Below, piece by piece: positions 10,638 to 18,648 of a stretch of 64,000 nucleotides of DNA. The translations under genes and the position numbers were made by a program. Position 1 is the first letter of the stretch. Each line of letters opens with the position of its first letter. This DNA comes from Luteithermobacter gelatinilyticus (GTDB lineage Bacteria > Pseudomonadota > Alphaproteobacteria > Sphingomonadales > Emcibacteraceae). Location: the NCBI RefSeq assembly GCF_005849285.1, contig NZ_CP040517.1, positions 874,501-938,500 on the forward strand, written 5' to 3'. Under the pieces are notes generated by a model. The model ran no database searches, was not told the origin of the DNA, and saw nothing but the letters and a program-made list of their open reading frames with translations.

Positions 10638-12071
10638 ATGCATACCGTAGAAAAAATTGGCGGGACGTCCATGAGCCGCCATGAAGATGTGTTGAACAAT
10701 ATTTTTATCGGCGGACGCCAGGAACGGGATCTTTATAACCGTATCTTTGTGGTGTCCGCCTATGGAGGCATTACGGATAAGCTTCTGGAACATAAAAAGA
10801 ACCGCAAACCCGGAGTTTATGCTCTGTTTTCCGACGGGGACAGCGAATGGGCGTGGGGGGATGCCCTGACCCGGGTTTCCCATATCATGTGTGAAAAAAA
10901 CAAGAAAATTTTCGGCGACAGTGAGGAGCAGCGCCAGGCCGACAGTTTTGTCATTGAACGGATTGAAGGGGTCCGCAGTTGTCTGATGGATCTGCACCGG
11001 CTGTGTTCCTTTGGACATTTTCAGCTTGAGGAACATCTGATGACCGTGCGCGAAATGCTCAGTGCGCTTGGTGAGGCCCATAGTGCCTACAATACCAGTC
11101 TTCTGTTGCAAAAACACGGCGTCAATGCCCGCTTTATTGATCTCAGCGGTTGGCGGGAAATGAGCAAACAGCCGCTGGATGAAAAACTCATGGCGCATAT
11201 GAAAGATGTGGACCTGACTCGTGAACTGCCGATTGTGACCGGGTATGCGCAATGTTCTGAAGGTCTGATGAATACCTATGATCGCGGGTATACGGAAATC
11301 ACCTTCAGCCGTCTGGCGGTGCTCACGGGCGCCCGTGAGGCGATTATCCACAAGGAATATCATCTGAGCAGCGCTGACCCGAAAATTGTCGGGGTGGAAA
11401 AGGTCAAGCCCATCGGCCAGACCAATTATGATGTGGCGGATCAGCTGTCCAATCTGGGGATGGAGGCAATTCATCCGCGCGCGGCCAAGGGGTTGCGTCA
11501 GTCGGGTATTCCGCTCAGGGTAAAAAATACGTTTGAGCCGGATCATGACGGCACGCTCATCCGCACGGAGTATATGAGCGAAAAACCCTGTGTGGAGATT
11601 GTGGCCGGGCGCAAGGGTATTTATGGCATCGAGGTATTCGATCAGGATATGGTCGGTGTCGGCGGATATGAGGAAACCATTCTGAAGACCCTTAAACGCT
11701 TTAAGGTCAAGATGATCACCAAGGATATCAACGCCAACACCGTCACCACCTATGTGGTCGGTAATCTCAAGGATGTGCGGCGGGTGGTGACGACGCTGGA
11801 GGAAGAATATCCCCAGTCGGAAATCTCCGTACACAAGGTGTCCATTGTGTCCGCCATCGGCAGTGACATACAGATCAGCGGTCTGCTTTCGCGGGCGGTC
11901 AGGGCGATGGCGGAACACCGGATTGTCATACGGGCCATGAGCCAGTCCATCCGCCAGGTTGATATCCAGTTTATTGTGGCCGAGGACGATTACGAAGCGG
12001 CCATTCGAGCACTGCATGAAGTGCTGGTGGAGAAGGACGCGGAACAGGGAATAATGACAGATGCCGCGTAA
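10638..12071 (+). CDS. ask: Ectoine-cluster aspartate kinase (Ask_Ect)
   Basis: 477-aa aspartokinase that phosphorylates L-aspartate to feed aspartate semialdehyde into EctB. Seen: HTVEKIGGTSMSRHEDVL (the kinase lysine/GGTS loop in the form typical of Ask_Ect), FVVSAYGGITDKLLEHKK, the nucleotide-site YDRGYTEITFSRLAVL, and a C-terminal pair of ACT-like segments beginning near residue 310 (VEIVAGRKGIYGIEV and VSIVSAIGSDIQISGLLSRA). Specialised Ask_Ect enzymes are known to escape threonine/lysine feedback in other ectoine producers; here that is inference. The 3' end overlaps the next gene by 11 bases. Confidence 0.94.
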   Translation: MHTVEKIGGTSMSRHEDVLNNIFIGGRQERDLYNRIFVVSAYGGITDKLLEHKKNRKPGVYALFSDGDSEWAWGDALTRVSHIMCEKNKKIFGDSEEQRQADSFVIERIEGVRSCLMDLHRLCSFGHFQLEEHLMTVREMLSALGEAHSAYNTSLLLQKHGVNARFIDLSGWREMSKQPLDEKLMAHMKDVDLTRELPIVTGYAQCSEGLMNTYDRGYTEITFSRLAVLTGAREAIIHKEYHLSSADPKIVGVEKVKPIGQTNYDVADQLSNLGMEAIHPRAAKGLRQSGIPLRVKNTFEPDHDGTLIRTEYMSEKPCVEIVAGRKGIYGIEVFDQDMVGVGGYEETILKTLKRFKVKMITKDINANTVTTYVVGNLKDVRRVVTTLEEEYPQSEISVHKVSIVSAIGSDIQISGLLSRAVRAMAEHRIVIRAMSQSIRQVDIQFIVAEDDYEAAIRALHEVLVEKDAEQGIMTDAA

Positions 12072-13011
12072 CGTGACAAAACTGTTGCTGATTCTGTGCA
12101 GCAGCCTGATGTTGAACGGCCTGGTGCCTTCGATGGGGCCGGCGCAAGTAGCGGCGCCCGTCGGCGTGGATCAGGAGAATTACCGCAAGGTTGGTGCTGA
12201 ACAGCTGGCGCAGAAAATCGGGGAGTTGGAAAAGCCACTTTATTCCCCATTTATTGAACGGTTTCTTCTGGATGAGGTCAAGAACCTGCGGGTGGATCAG
12301 GAGCGCTTAAGGACGGAAATGACCGAAAAGCTGGCCAGCAGTCAGCTCAAGGTTTCCGATCTCGCCATGACCTATGTGACAGATGCCGTGACCTATTTTT
12401 TCTATCTGATTACGGGGATCACCACCCTGATGGTGATTGTGGGGTGGACCTCATTGCGGGAAATTCGCTCCAAGGCCGAAAACCTTGCCAATAAGAAAAT
12501 CAGCCAGGTTACAGCGGATTATGAAAGACGGTTGCAGCACATAGAGGATGAATTGCGACAGAAGTCGCAGCGTATCGCCGAAAATCATGAGGAAATCGAA
12601 AAAACCAACGAAATTCATTCCCTCTGGCTCAAGGCGTCGCAGGAAACGCTGCCGGAGGCCAAGATCGCCATTTATGATCAGATTTTGATGATCCGTCCCG
12701 ATGATGTGGAAGCCTTGACCTACAAGGCGGATGCGGTTTTGCAGCTTGATGAACCGGTCTGGGCGCTCAGTCTGTGCAACCGGGCCCTGAAATATGACCC
12801 GGAAAACGCCAACGCCTATTATCAGCGGGCTTGTGCCGAAGCGAAACAGGGATATGTGGATGATGCCCTGAAGGACCTGGAAAAAGCCTGCGCACTTTCC
12901 GAGCCCTATCGCGACGAGGCGCGGGAAGACCCTGCCTTTGACGGATTGCGTGAACTGCCGGCTTTCATGGAAATCATCAGCAAAAACCCGCTAGTTGAGG
13001 ACGAGACATGA
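12061..13011 (+). CDS. Membrane-anchored coiled-coil/TPR protein attached to the ectoine operon
   Basis: 316-aa protein of no named family that I recognise. Seen: a hydrophobic N-terminal signal sequence (LLLILCSSLMLNGLVPSM), a periplasmic stretch, a transmembrane segment near residues 110-137 (VTYFFYLITGITTLMVIVGW), a charged coiled coil (~150-185), then tetratricopeptide-like helices (KADAVLQLDEPVWALSLCNRALKYDPENANAYYQRACAEAKQGYVDDALKDLEKAC). If the leader is cleaved, the TPR region would face the cytoplasm. Its ATG lies inside the ask stop region and its own stop overlaps the symporter ATG by 4 bases, so it is co-translated with both. A scaffold or sensor for the symporter is a guess. Confidence 0.8.
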   Translation: MPRNVTKLLLILCSSLMLNGLVPSMGPAQVAAPVGVDQENYRKVGAEQLAQKIGELEKPLYSPFIERFLLDEVKNLRVDQERLRTEMTEKLASSQLKVSDLAMTYVTDAVTYFFYLITGITTLMVIVGWTSLREIRSKAENLANKKISQVTADYERRLQHIEDELRQKSQRIAENHEEIEKTNEIHSLWLKASQETLPEAKIAIYDQILMIRPDDVEALTYKADAVLQLDEPVWALSLCNRALKYDPENANAYYQRACAEAKQGYVDDALKDLEKACALSEPYRDEAREDPAFDGLRELPAFMEIISKNPLVEDET

Positions 13012-14435
13012 TTGCCAGTTTTGTCATTTTCCTGGTCTTGTTCATGGGGGTGGGTATTTTATCGGCGCTGAAAAGCACAGGCCACAAAAAGGATTATTAT
13101 CTGGCGGGCCGCAATGTATCGCCATGGTTGGCCGGGCTGTCGGCGGTGGCCACCAATAACAGTGGTTTTATGTTTATCGGGGTGATCGGCTTTACCTATT
13201 CCACCGGACTTGCGGCCATCTGGTTGATGGTCGGGTGGATTTTCGGGGATTTTCTGGCCTCGCTTTTTGTCCATAAACGGTTGCGTGAAGTTTCCGGCGC
13301 CGTCGATGAAGTGACCTTTAGCGGTGTTCTCAGCCAGTGGCGGGGAACGGAACAGAAAGTGCTGCGGGTTATCACGGCATTGATCACGATCCTGTTTTTA
13401 GGGGTTTATGCCGCGGCCCAGCTCAAGGCGGGCGGAAAAGCCCTGCACAGCCTGCTGGGATGGGACCTGCGTTCCGGAGCGCTTATCGGCAGCATTATTG
13501 TGGCGGCTTATTGTTTGTCTGGCGGTATTCGGGCGTCCATCTGGACCGATGCAGCCCAATCCATTGTCATGATCCTGGCGATGGGAATCCTGATGGTGAT
13601 GGCGATAATGCATCTGGGCGGTCCCGAAATGGTGGTCCACCAGCTTGGCGCTATTCCCGGATATTTGTCGCTCACGCCTGAAGGCAGCCTGTTCCAGCCG
13701 AAATGGCTGTCGTTCGGGCTATTTGTGATCGGCTGGCTCTTTGCCGGTCTCAGCGTGATCGGCCAGCCGCATATCATGGTTCGGTTCATGGCCCTGAAAC
13801 GTCCCGGGGACATGCGGAAAACCCGCCTGTATTATTATGGCTGGTACACGCTGTTTTATGCCATGGCCACGGTGGTGGGACTGTTGGCCCGGCTTTATCT
13901 GAGCGATGCCAGCAGTTTTGATGCAGAACTGGCGCTGCCTCTGATGGCGATAGAAATTTTGCCGCCGGTGCTGGTGGGGCTGGTTTTGGCCGGTATTTTT
14001 GCGGCCACCATGTCAACGGCGGACTCCCTGATTCTGAGCTGTTCGGCCGCCATCACCCATGACCTGTTTCCCCGCAGGCTGGAAAATATCTGGCTGATCA
14101 AGGCTGCAACGCTGATGGTGACCGCGTTGGCTTTGTGGATTGCGCTTGCAGACCAGCAAAGCGTTTTCCGGCTAGTGATTGTGGCCTGGTCCGTCCTTGC
14201 CTCTGCCTTTGCGCCCCTGTTAATCGTCAAAAGCTTGGGCAGAGAGGTTCCGGAACGCCTGGGCGTGATGATGATGGTTGTGGGGGTGCTGGTGGACCTG
14301 ATGTGGATCGAAATGGGCTGGAGCACCTATCTTTATGAAGGAATGGCAGGGATTTTGTCCGGCTTGCTGGTCTATGCGGCTTTCCGCGGCGTCTTCTCTG
14401 ACCCGGTCGTAGAGTATGTCGAAGGAAACCGCTGA
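13008..14435 (+). CDS. Sodium:solute symporter family transporter
   Basis: 475-aa SSS-family (PutP-like) secondary transporter. Seen: about 13 hydrophobic spans, KDYYLAGRNVSPWLAGLSAVATNNSGFMFIG (the family's sodium-site region), LSGGIRASIWTDAAQSIVMI (matching the SSS signature GGxxAVxxTDxxQ), GQPHIMVRFMALK, and FAATMSTADSLILSCSAAITHDLF with the TMS 8 sodium ligands. Translationally coupled to the TPR protein and thereby to the ectoine operon, so import of ectoine, hydroxyectoine or proline is likely, although the substrate is not set by sequence. The stop is immediately followed by the inverted-repeat element at 14438. Confidence 0.88.
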   Translation: MIASFVIFLVLFMGVGILSALKSTGHKKDYYLAGRNVSPWLAGLSAVATNNSGFMFIGVIGFTYSTGLAAIWLMVGWIFGDFLASLFVHKRLREVSGAVDEVTFSGVLSQWRGTEQKVLRVITALITILFLGVYAAAQLKAGGKALHSLLGWDLRSGALIGSIIVAAYCLSGGIRASIWTDAAQSIVMILAMGILMVMAIMHLGGPEMVVHQLGAIPGYLSLTPEGSLFQPKWLSFGLFVIGWLFAGLSVIGQPHIMVRFMALKRPGDMRKTRLYYYGWYTLFYAMATVVGLLARLYLSDASSFDAELALPLMAIEILPPVLVGLVLAGIFAATMSTADSLILSCSAAITHDLFPRRLENIWLIKAATLMVTALALWIALADQQSVFRLVIVAWSVLASAFAPLLIVKSLGREVPERLGVMMMVVGVLVDLMWIEMGWSTYLYEGMAGILSGLLVYAAFRGVFSDPVVEYVEGNR

Positions 14436-14437
14436 GG

Positions 14438-14477
14438 CTAGCGTGAATTGTGAATAGGTTGGTTCAATTCACTCTAG
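14438..14477. repeat. 40-bp palindromic element, short relative of the 31093 MITE
   Basis: CTAGCGTGAATTG at 14438-14450 and CAATTCACTCTAG at 14465-14477 are inverted copies with one mismatch, around a 14-base loop that continues the MITE end (TGAATAGGTTGGTT). It lies between two convergent genes, two bases after the symporter stop, and its right arm supplies the TAG stop of the Rrf2 gene. As RNA it would fold on either strand, so it may act as a bidirectional terminator. Confidence 0.8.
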
Positions 14478-14899
14478 GTGTGCTGGGGCGCGGCGTCCGC
14501 AAGATCCCGCAGGGTTCTTTGATCCAGAACCTCAGTTAGGGCCAGGCGCGCGTCGATCATGATATTGCGAATCCGGCAGCTGGTTTCATCGGGGCAATCT
14601 TCACAGGGGCGATACCGGGTCAGGCTTGCGCAGGGCACCATGGCCAGCGGGCCGTCAATGATCCTGATAATATCGCCCACGGTGACCTTTTCCGGGGCGC
14701 GGGCCAGGCGGACGCCGCCATACAGCCCGCGTTTGCTGTCAATAATATTGTTTTTGCGCAGTTCAGTGAGGATCGCCTCCAGAAATTTATGGGGAATATT
14801 CTCGGCCTGGGCAATAGCGCCTGTCTGGACCCGCTGGGTATCCTGCGCCACTAGATAACTCAGCGCCTTCAGCGCGTATTTTGCTTTCATGGACAGCAT
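14474..14899 (-). CDS. Rrf2-family transcriptional regulator
   Basis: 141-aa winged-helix regulator. Seen: MLSMKAKYALKALSYLVAQ at the N-terminus, helix-turn-helix with QAENIPHKFLEAILTELRKNNIIDSKRG, the wing GGVRLARAPEKVTVGDIIRIIDGPLA, and a Cys-rich loop VPCASLTRYRPCEDCPDETSC whose Cys residues are of the kind that bind an Fe-S cluster in IscR/NsrR/RsrR-like members, though the spacing is not IscR-like. Start taken at the ATG at 14899 (the upstream extension is not family-like; the ATG at 14890 is an alternative). Targets unknown; it is divergent from the SLC13 permease. The 14900-15239 spacer shows no gene. Confidence 0.87.
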   Translation of the reverse strand: MLSMKAKYALKALSYLVAQDTQRVQTGAIAQAENIPHKFLEAILTELRKNNIIDSKRGLYGGVRLARAPEKVTVGDIIRIIDGPLAMVPCASLTRYRPCEDCPDETSCRIRNIMIDARLALTEVLDQRTLRDLADAAPQHT

Positions 14900-15239
14900 G
14901 ATGGTCCCTGTTTCTTTATTCGCTGTTGCCCCCGGTCCGCTTTTCCTGAACCAGCCGGGGGGATCCCACTTCACCCTGTATCATGATTATGGCGAATCCC
15001 GGATGTGCTGTGCTTATTGGGAGATGGCGCGGAAAACCGCGGGTTTTGGCAACAGCTTGATTTCCGGGACAGCAAAAATTCAGTATGATTTTCCCTCAAA
15101 GTCTGAAGCAACGCCGCACTATGCGACCTCTTGGTCCTGACCGGGTGATTATCCTGCTCTGTTTAACGAAGGTTTGTTGACTTTGCAATAAAAATTAAAT
15201 AATCCTATCGGGAAAATAGGAAATTAAGGGTGAACGGCT

Positions 15240-17126
15240 ATGACATTTTCCGCCGAGACGCATCTGCTCATTACCTTGGGGGTGTTGCTGGCCCTGTTTG
15301 TTGCCTTTGTTCTGGAACGTGTGCCAGCGCATCTTAGCGCGATGACGGCGACGACGGTTTTGCTCGTCACCGGGACGCTTTCGACGGAGGATGTCCTGGC
15401 AACCTTCAGCAATCCGGCGCCGATGACCATTGCCTGCATGTTTGTCATCACGGCTGCTTTGGAAGGGGCAGGGGTGATTGATGCATTAGGTCGTTTTATG
15501 CTGGGGCTTGCCGAGCGGCATAAGGGGCTGGCGCTTCTGGGATTGTTTTTTGGGGTGATGGTGGCGTCGGCTTTTATGAACAATACGCCGGTGGTGATTG
15601 TCATGGTGCCGGTCATGATTGCCCTGGCCCAGAAGCTGGGGGATTACCCGTCAAAATATCTGATGCCGCTCAGCTTCGTCGCGATTTTCGGGGGGACCTG
15701 CACCCTGATTGGCACCTCCACAAATCTGCTGGTGGACGGGGTGGCCCGCAGTCATGGCTTTGCCGGTTTTGGTATGTTTGAAATGTCGCTGGCGGGGTTG
15801 TGCCTGGCCGCTGCCGGAGGGATATATCTGATGCTGGTGGGGCGGCGGGTTCTGCCGGACTATCCCCTGCTCATTGATCAGATTGGCACAGAAGAGGCTA
15901 AAAAACGTTTTGTGGCGGATGCCATGATCCTGGGGGGATCCTCAGTTATCGGCAAAACCCTGAATGAGCTGAACTACGACGCCAATGCCCGGTTTCGTAT
16001 TGTGGACCTGATCCGCGGTGATGCCGGTGTAAGGCGCAGCATCATGGCCCCCGAAAGTGGTGCGGCCTTAAGCGCCCTGCGCGATACGCCGCTTCAGGAA
16101 GGCGACCGCCTGATTTTTAAAACAGACAAAGGGGATCTTGAGCGGATCCGGTCTTTGTTCGGGCTGTCTTTCGATACGGAACGCAAAACAAATGGTATGG
16201 CCGGGACCGGGGCCGGGGCCGGGGTCGGGGTGAGCGTGCCGGCACGGCTCGGAGCGCCTCTTGTGGCCCGTGAAACCGTTGTGGCCGAAGGGGTACTGGG
16301 AAAATCCTCGCGCCTTGTGGGCAAAAACCCGGCAACGTTGCGCTTGCGGCGCCGATATGGTTGTTATTTGCTGGCTATTCACCGGCGCAATGAAAATATC
16401 ACGGCCTCGTTTGACAATATTGTGTTGCGGGAAGGGGATGTTTTGCTGTTTGAAGGGCCGCGGGAAGAACTGGACAAGTTGTTTGAGAATGAAAATATTC
16501 TCAGGATTACCCACCTCAAAGGTGTTGAGCTGGATCGTCCAAAGGCGGTTCTTGCCGTTATGGCGCTGGGCGCGGTGGTGGGGTTGGCTGCCCTGAATGT
16601 CATGCCCATTGCCGGGCTGGCGTTGTCTGCGGCGGTGTTCCTTGTCCTCACTGGTTGTGTCGGTTCACGCAAGGCTTATGAGGCCATAGACTGGCGGATC
16701 CTGCTGTTGATCTATGGCACGCTGGCAGTGTCCACGGCCATGGAGAAAAGCGGGGCGGCCCAGATTCTGGTCAGCGGGCTGATGGCAGCTTTGGGTGAAA
16801 TGGGACCGGTGATGCTGCTGGGCGGAATTTACCTTCTGACCTCACTGCTGACCGAAGTGATGAGTAACAATGCGGCCGCTGTGTTGATCGCGCCACTGGC
16901 CATCGGTCTGGCTGAAAGTCTGGGGGTGGATGCGCGCCCGTTTCTGGTGGCGGTCATGTTCGGGGCGAGCGCCAGTTTCGCCACGCCCATCGGATATCAG
17001 ACCAACACCATCGTCTATTCGGCGGGAGGATATAGATTTGCGGACTTTCTGAAAATCGGGATTCCGCTGAATATTCTGATGTTGCTTGTATCTGTGGGGG
17101 TTATTCCGCTGTTCTGGTCTTTCTGA
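15240..17126 (+). CDS. SLC13/DASS-type permease with two RCK_C (TrkA-C) domains
   Basis: 628-aa divalent anion:sodium symporter-like membrane protein. Seen: N-terminal spans, the MNNTPVVIVMVPVMIALAQ motif, GGTCTLIGTSTNLLVDG (first SxT-type substrate motif), a cytosolic insert (~210-420) with two TrkA-C-like repeats (LRDTPLQEGDRLIFKTDKGDLERI and FDNIVLREGDVLLFEGPREELDKL), and the C-terminal half with EVMSNNAAAVLIAPLAIGLAE and FATPIGYQTNTIVY. This architecture is common for bacterial sulfate, citrate or similar anion carriers; the substrate is not decidable. The linker between the RCK repeats holds an odd Gly/Ala/Val run (see findings). Confidence 0.9.
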   Translation: MTFSAETHLLITLGVLLALFVAFVLERVPAHLSAMTATTVLLVTGTLSTEDVLATFSNPAPMTIACMFVITAALEGAGVIDALGRFMLGLAERHKGLALLGLFFGVMVASAFMNNTPVVIVMVPVMIALAQKLGDYPSKYLMPLSFVAIFGGTCTLIGTSTNLLVDGVARSHGFAGFGMFEMSLAGLCLAAAGGIYLMLVGRRVLPDYPLLIDQIGTEEAKKRFVADAMILGGSSVIGKTLNELNYDANARFRIVDLIRGDAGVRRSIMAPESGAALSALRDTPLQEGDRLIFKTDKGDLERIRSLFGLSFDTERKTNGMAGTGAGAGVGVSVPARLGAPLVARETVVAEGVLGKSSRLVGKNPATLRLRRRYGCYLLAIHRRNENITASFDNIVLREGDVLLFEGPREELDKLFENENILRITHLKGVELDRPKAVLAVMALGAVVGLAALNVMPIAGLALSAAVFLVLTGCVGSRKAYEAIDWRILLLIYGTLAVSTAMEKSGAAQILVSGLMAALGEMGPVMLLGGIYLLTSLLTEVMSNNAAAVLIAPLAIGLAESLGVDARPFLVAVMFGASASFATPIGYQTNTIVYSAGGYRFADFLKIGIPLNILMLLVSVGVIPLFWSF

Positions 17127-17367
17127 ATACCCGCTCACAAAAATGTGAATGGCTGTTTTTTAGGGTTTCCCGGTAGACAAAGCCATTTTGGGATATATAT
17201 ATCAGTCAACTCTGTCGCAGACTGAAATTTGACTGAAATTTTAAGTCTTTGGTAAAACTGAATAACCGCCGGAATTCCCGGTTCTGGGTAATGTTTTCCC
17301 GGTTTTTACAGCCAGAATGAGGCCCCAGAATAAGGTTATTGTCAGATTTATTTTGAAAGGTTCCTCC

Positions 17368-18648
17368 ATGAAACGGGCGCTTTCGTTTATTCCTTTTATT
17401 TCGTTTCTTGCCGTTGTGATAGGGCTTGCGGGCTGTGAGCAGGAGCTTGGCAATCAGGCCGGCCCGGGCTTTGGCCAGCCGCCGCAGGTTGAGGTGGCGG
17501 TGCCGATCGAAAAGGAAGTGACGGAATGGGATGAATTTACCGGCCGTCTGGCCGCAGTGGAAGCGGTGGATATCCGGGCGCGGGTAAGCGGCTATCTGGA
17601 ATCTGTCCATTTCAAGGAAGGCGCCATGGTCCAGAAGGGGGATCTTCTTTACATCATTGATCCCCGGCCCTATGAGGCGGCCTTGAAGAGCCGCAAGGCG
17701 GAACTGGTTCAGGCCCAGGCGCGGTTGAAACAGACGACGGCCAATCTGAAACGCGGCAAGGAGCTTGTGGCCAAGAAAGCCATCTCGCAGGAGGTCTATG
17801 ACCAGCGCGTCGAGGAATATGAGCAGGCCCGTGCCGCGGTAGAGGCGGCTCAGGCCGCGGTGCAGCTTGCGGAGCTGGATGTGGAATACACCCATGTGCG
17901 GGCCCCGATCACGGGACGTATCAGCCGCACGCTGGTCACCCCCGGTAATCTGGTCAGCGGTGGTTCCAGCTCTTCTACCCTGCTGACCCGAATGGTGTCC
18001 ATGGACCCGATCCATTTTTATTTTACGGGGGATGAGAGGGACCGGCTGCGCTATTTGCGGCTTGACTTGGAAGGGCGTCGACCCAATTCGGCGCGTTTCG
18101 CCAATGCCGTGCGATTGCAATTGCCGGATGAGGAAGGTTATCCCCATCGTGGGGTGATGGATTTCGTGGATACCCGGATTGATGAGGAAACCGGCACGAT
18201 TACCGGTCGGGCCATTTTCGACAACCCCGATCATCTTTTGGTGCCTGGCATGTTTGCCAAGATCAAACTGAAGGGGGAAGGGCCATACCAGGCGTTTCTG
18301 ATCCCGGACAAGGCCGTAATCACCGACCAGTCACAACAATATGTCTTTGTGCTGGATGAAAACAACACGGCGCAGCGCCGGGTAGTAACAGCAGGAATTA
18401 TGGCCTATGGCCTGCGGGTGATCCGGGATGGCCTGTCCGCCGATGATCGGGTGATTGTGAATGGTTTGAGTCGGGTTCGCGCCGGCATGACGGTCCAGCC
18501 GGTGCTAGTAAAGCTGGAGCCCCGGGAAGAGGAAAACAGCGATTTTGGTTCGGACCCTGATCTGGACAGTCCTGACCCGAAAAATTCTGACCCGAAAAAA
18601 ACTTCCCAAGAAAACGGCACTAGCGCCGAAGGAGAGGGCGGGGCATGA
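17368..18648 (+). CDS. RND efflux periplasmic adaptor (membrane fusion protein)
   Basis: 426-aa AcrA/MexE-like adaptor that bridges an RND pump and an outer-membrane channel. Start at 17368 where a lipoprotein leader begins (MKRALSFIPFISFLAVVIGLAGC, lipobox LAGC); the longer open frame is not family-like. Seen: PPQVEVAVPIEKEVTEWDEFTGRLAA, the lipoyl half-motif ARVSGYLESVHFKEGAMVQKGDLLYIIDPRPYEA, a coiled hairpin (~105-165), the matching lipoyl half VRAPITGRISRTLVTPGNLV, and a beta-barrel region. The last ~35 residues are a low-complexity Asp/Pro/Ser/Lys tail. The stop overlaps the pump ATG (ATGA). No TolC-type gene follows. Confidence 0.93.
   Translation: MKRALSFIPFISFLAVVIGLAGCEQELGNQAGPGFGQPPQVEVAVPIEKEVTEWDEFTGRLAAVEAVDIRARVSGYLESVHFKEGAMVQKGDLLYIIDPRPYEAALKSRKAELVQAQARLKQTTANLKRGKELVAKKAISQEVYDQRVEEYEQARAAVEAAQAAVQLAELDVEYTHVRAPITGRISRTLVTPGNLVSGGSSSSTLLTRMVSMDPIHFYFTGDERDRLRYLRLDLEGRRPNSARFANAVRLQLPDEEGYPHRGVMDFVDTRIDEETGTITGRAIFDNPDHLLVPGMFAKIKLKGEGPYQAFLIPDKAVITDQSQQYVFVLDENNTAQRRVVTAGIMAYGLRVIRDGLSADDRVIVNGLSRVRAGMTVQPVLVKLEPREEENSDFGSDPDLDSPDPKNSDPKKTSQENGTSAEGEGGA

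Noticed and set aside
10473-12017. Long antisense frame over ectD/ask
   Set aside because: Shadow of ask; the sense protein has full family similarity, the antisense none.
17148-17187. AATGGCT/AGCCATT inverted repeat after the SLC13 gene as terminator
   Set aside because: Arms of seven bases with a 26-base loop; too weak to support.
17206-18234. Antisense frame over the RND adaptor
   Set aside because: Opposite strand of a well-supported adaptor gene; composition atypical.
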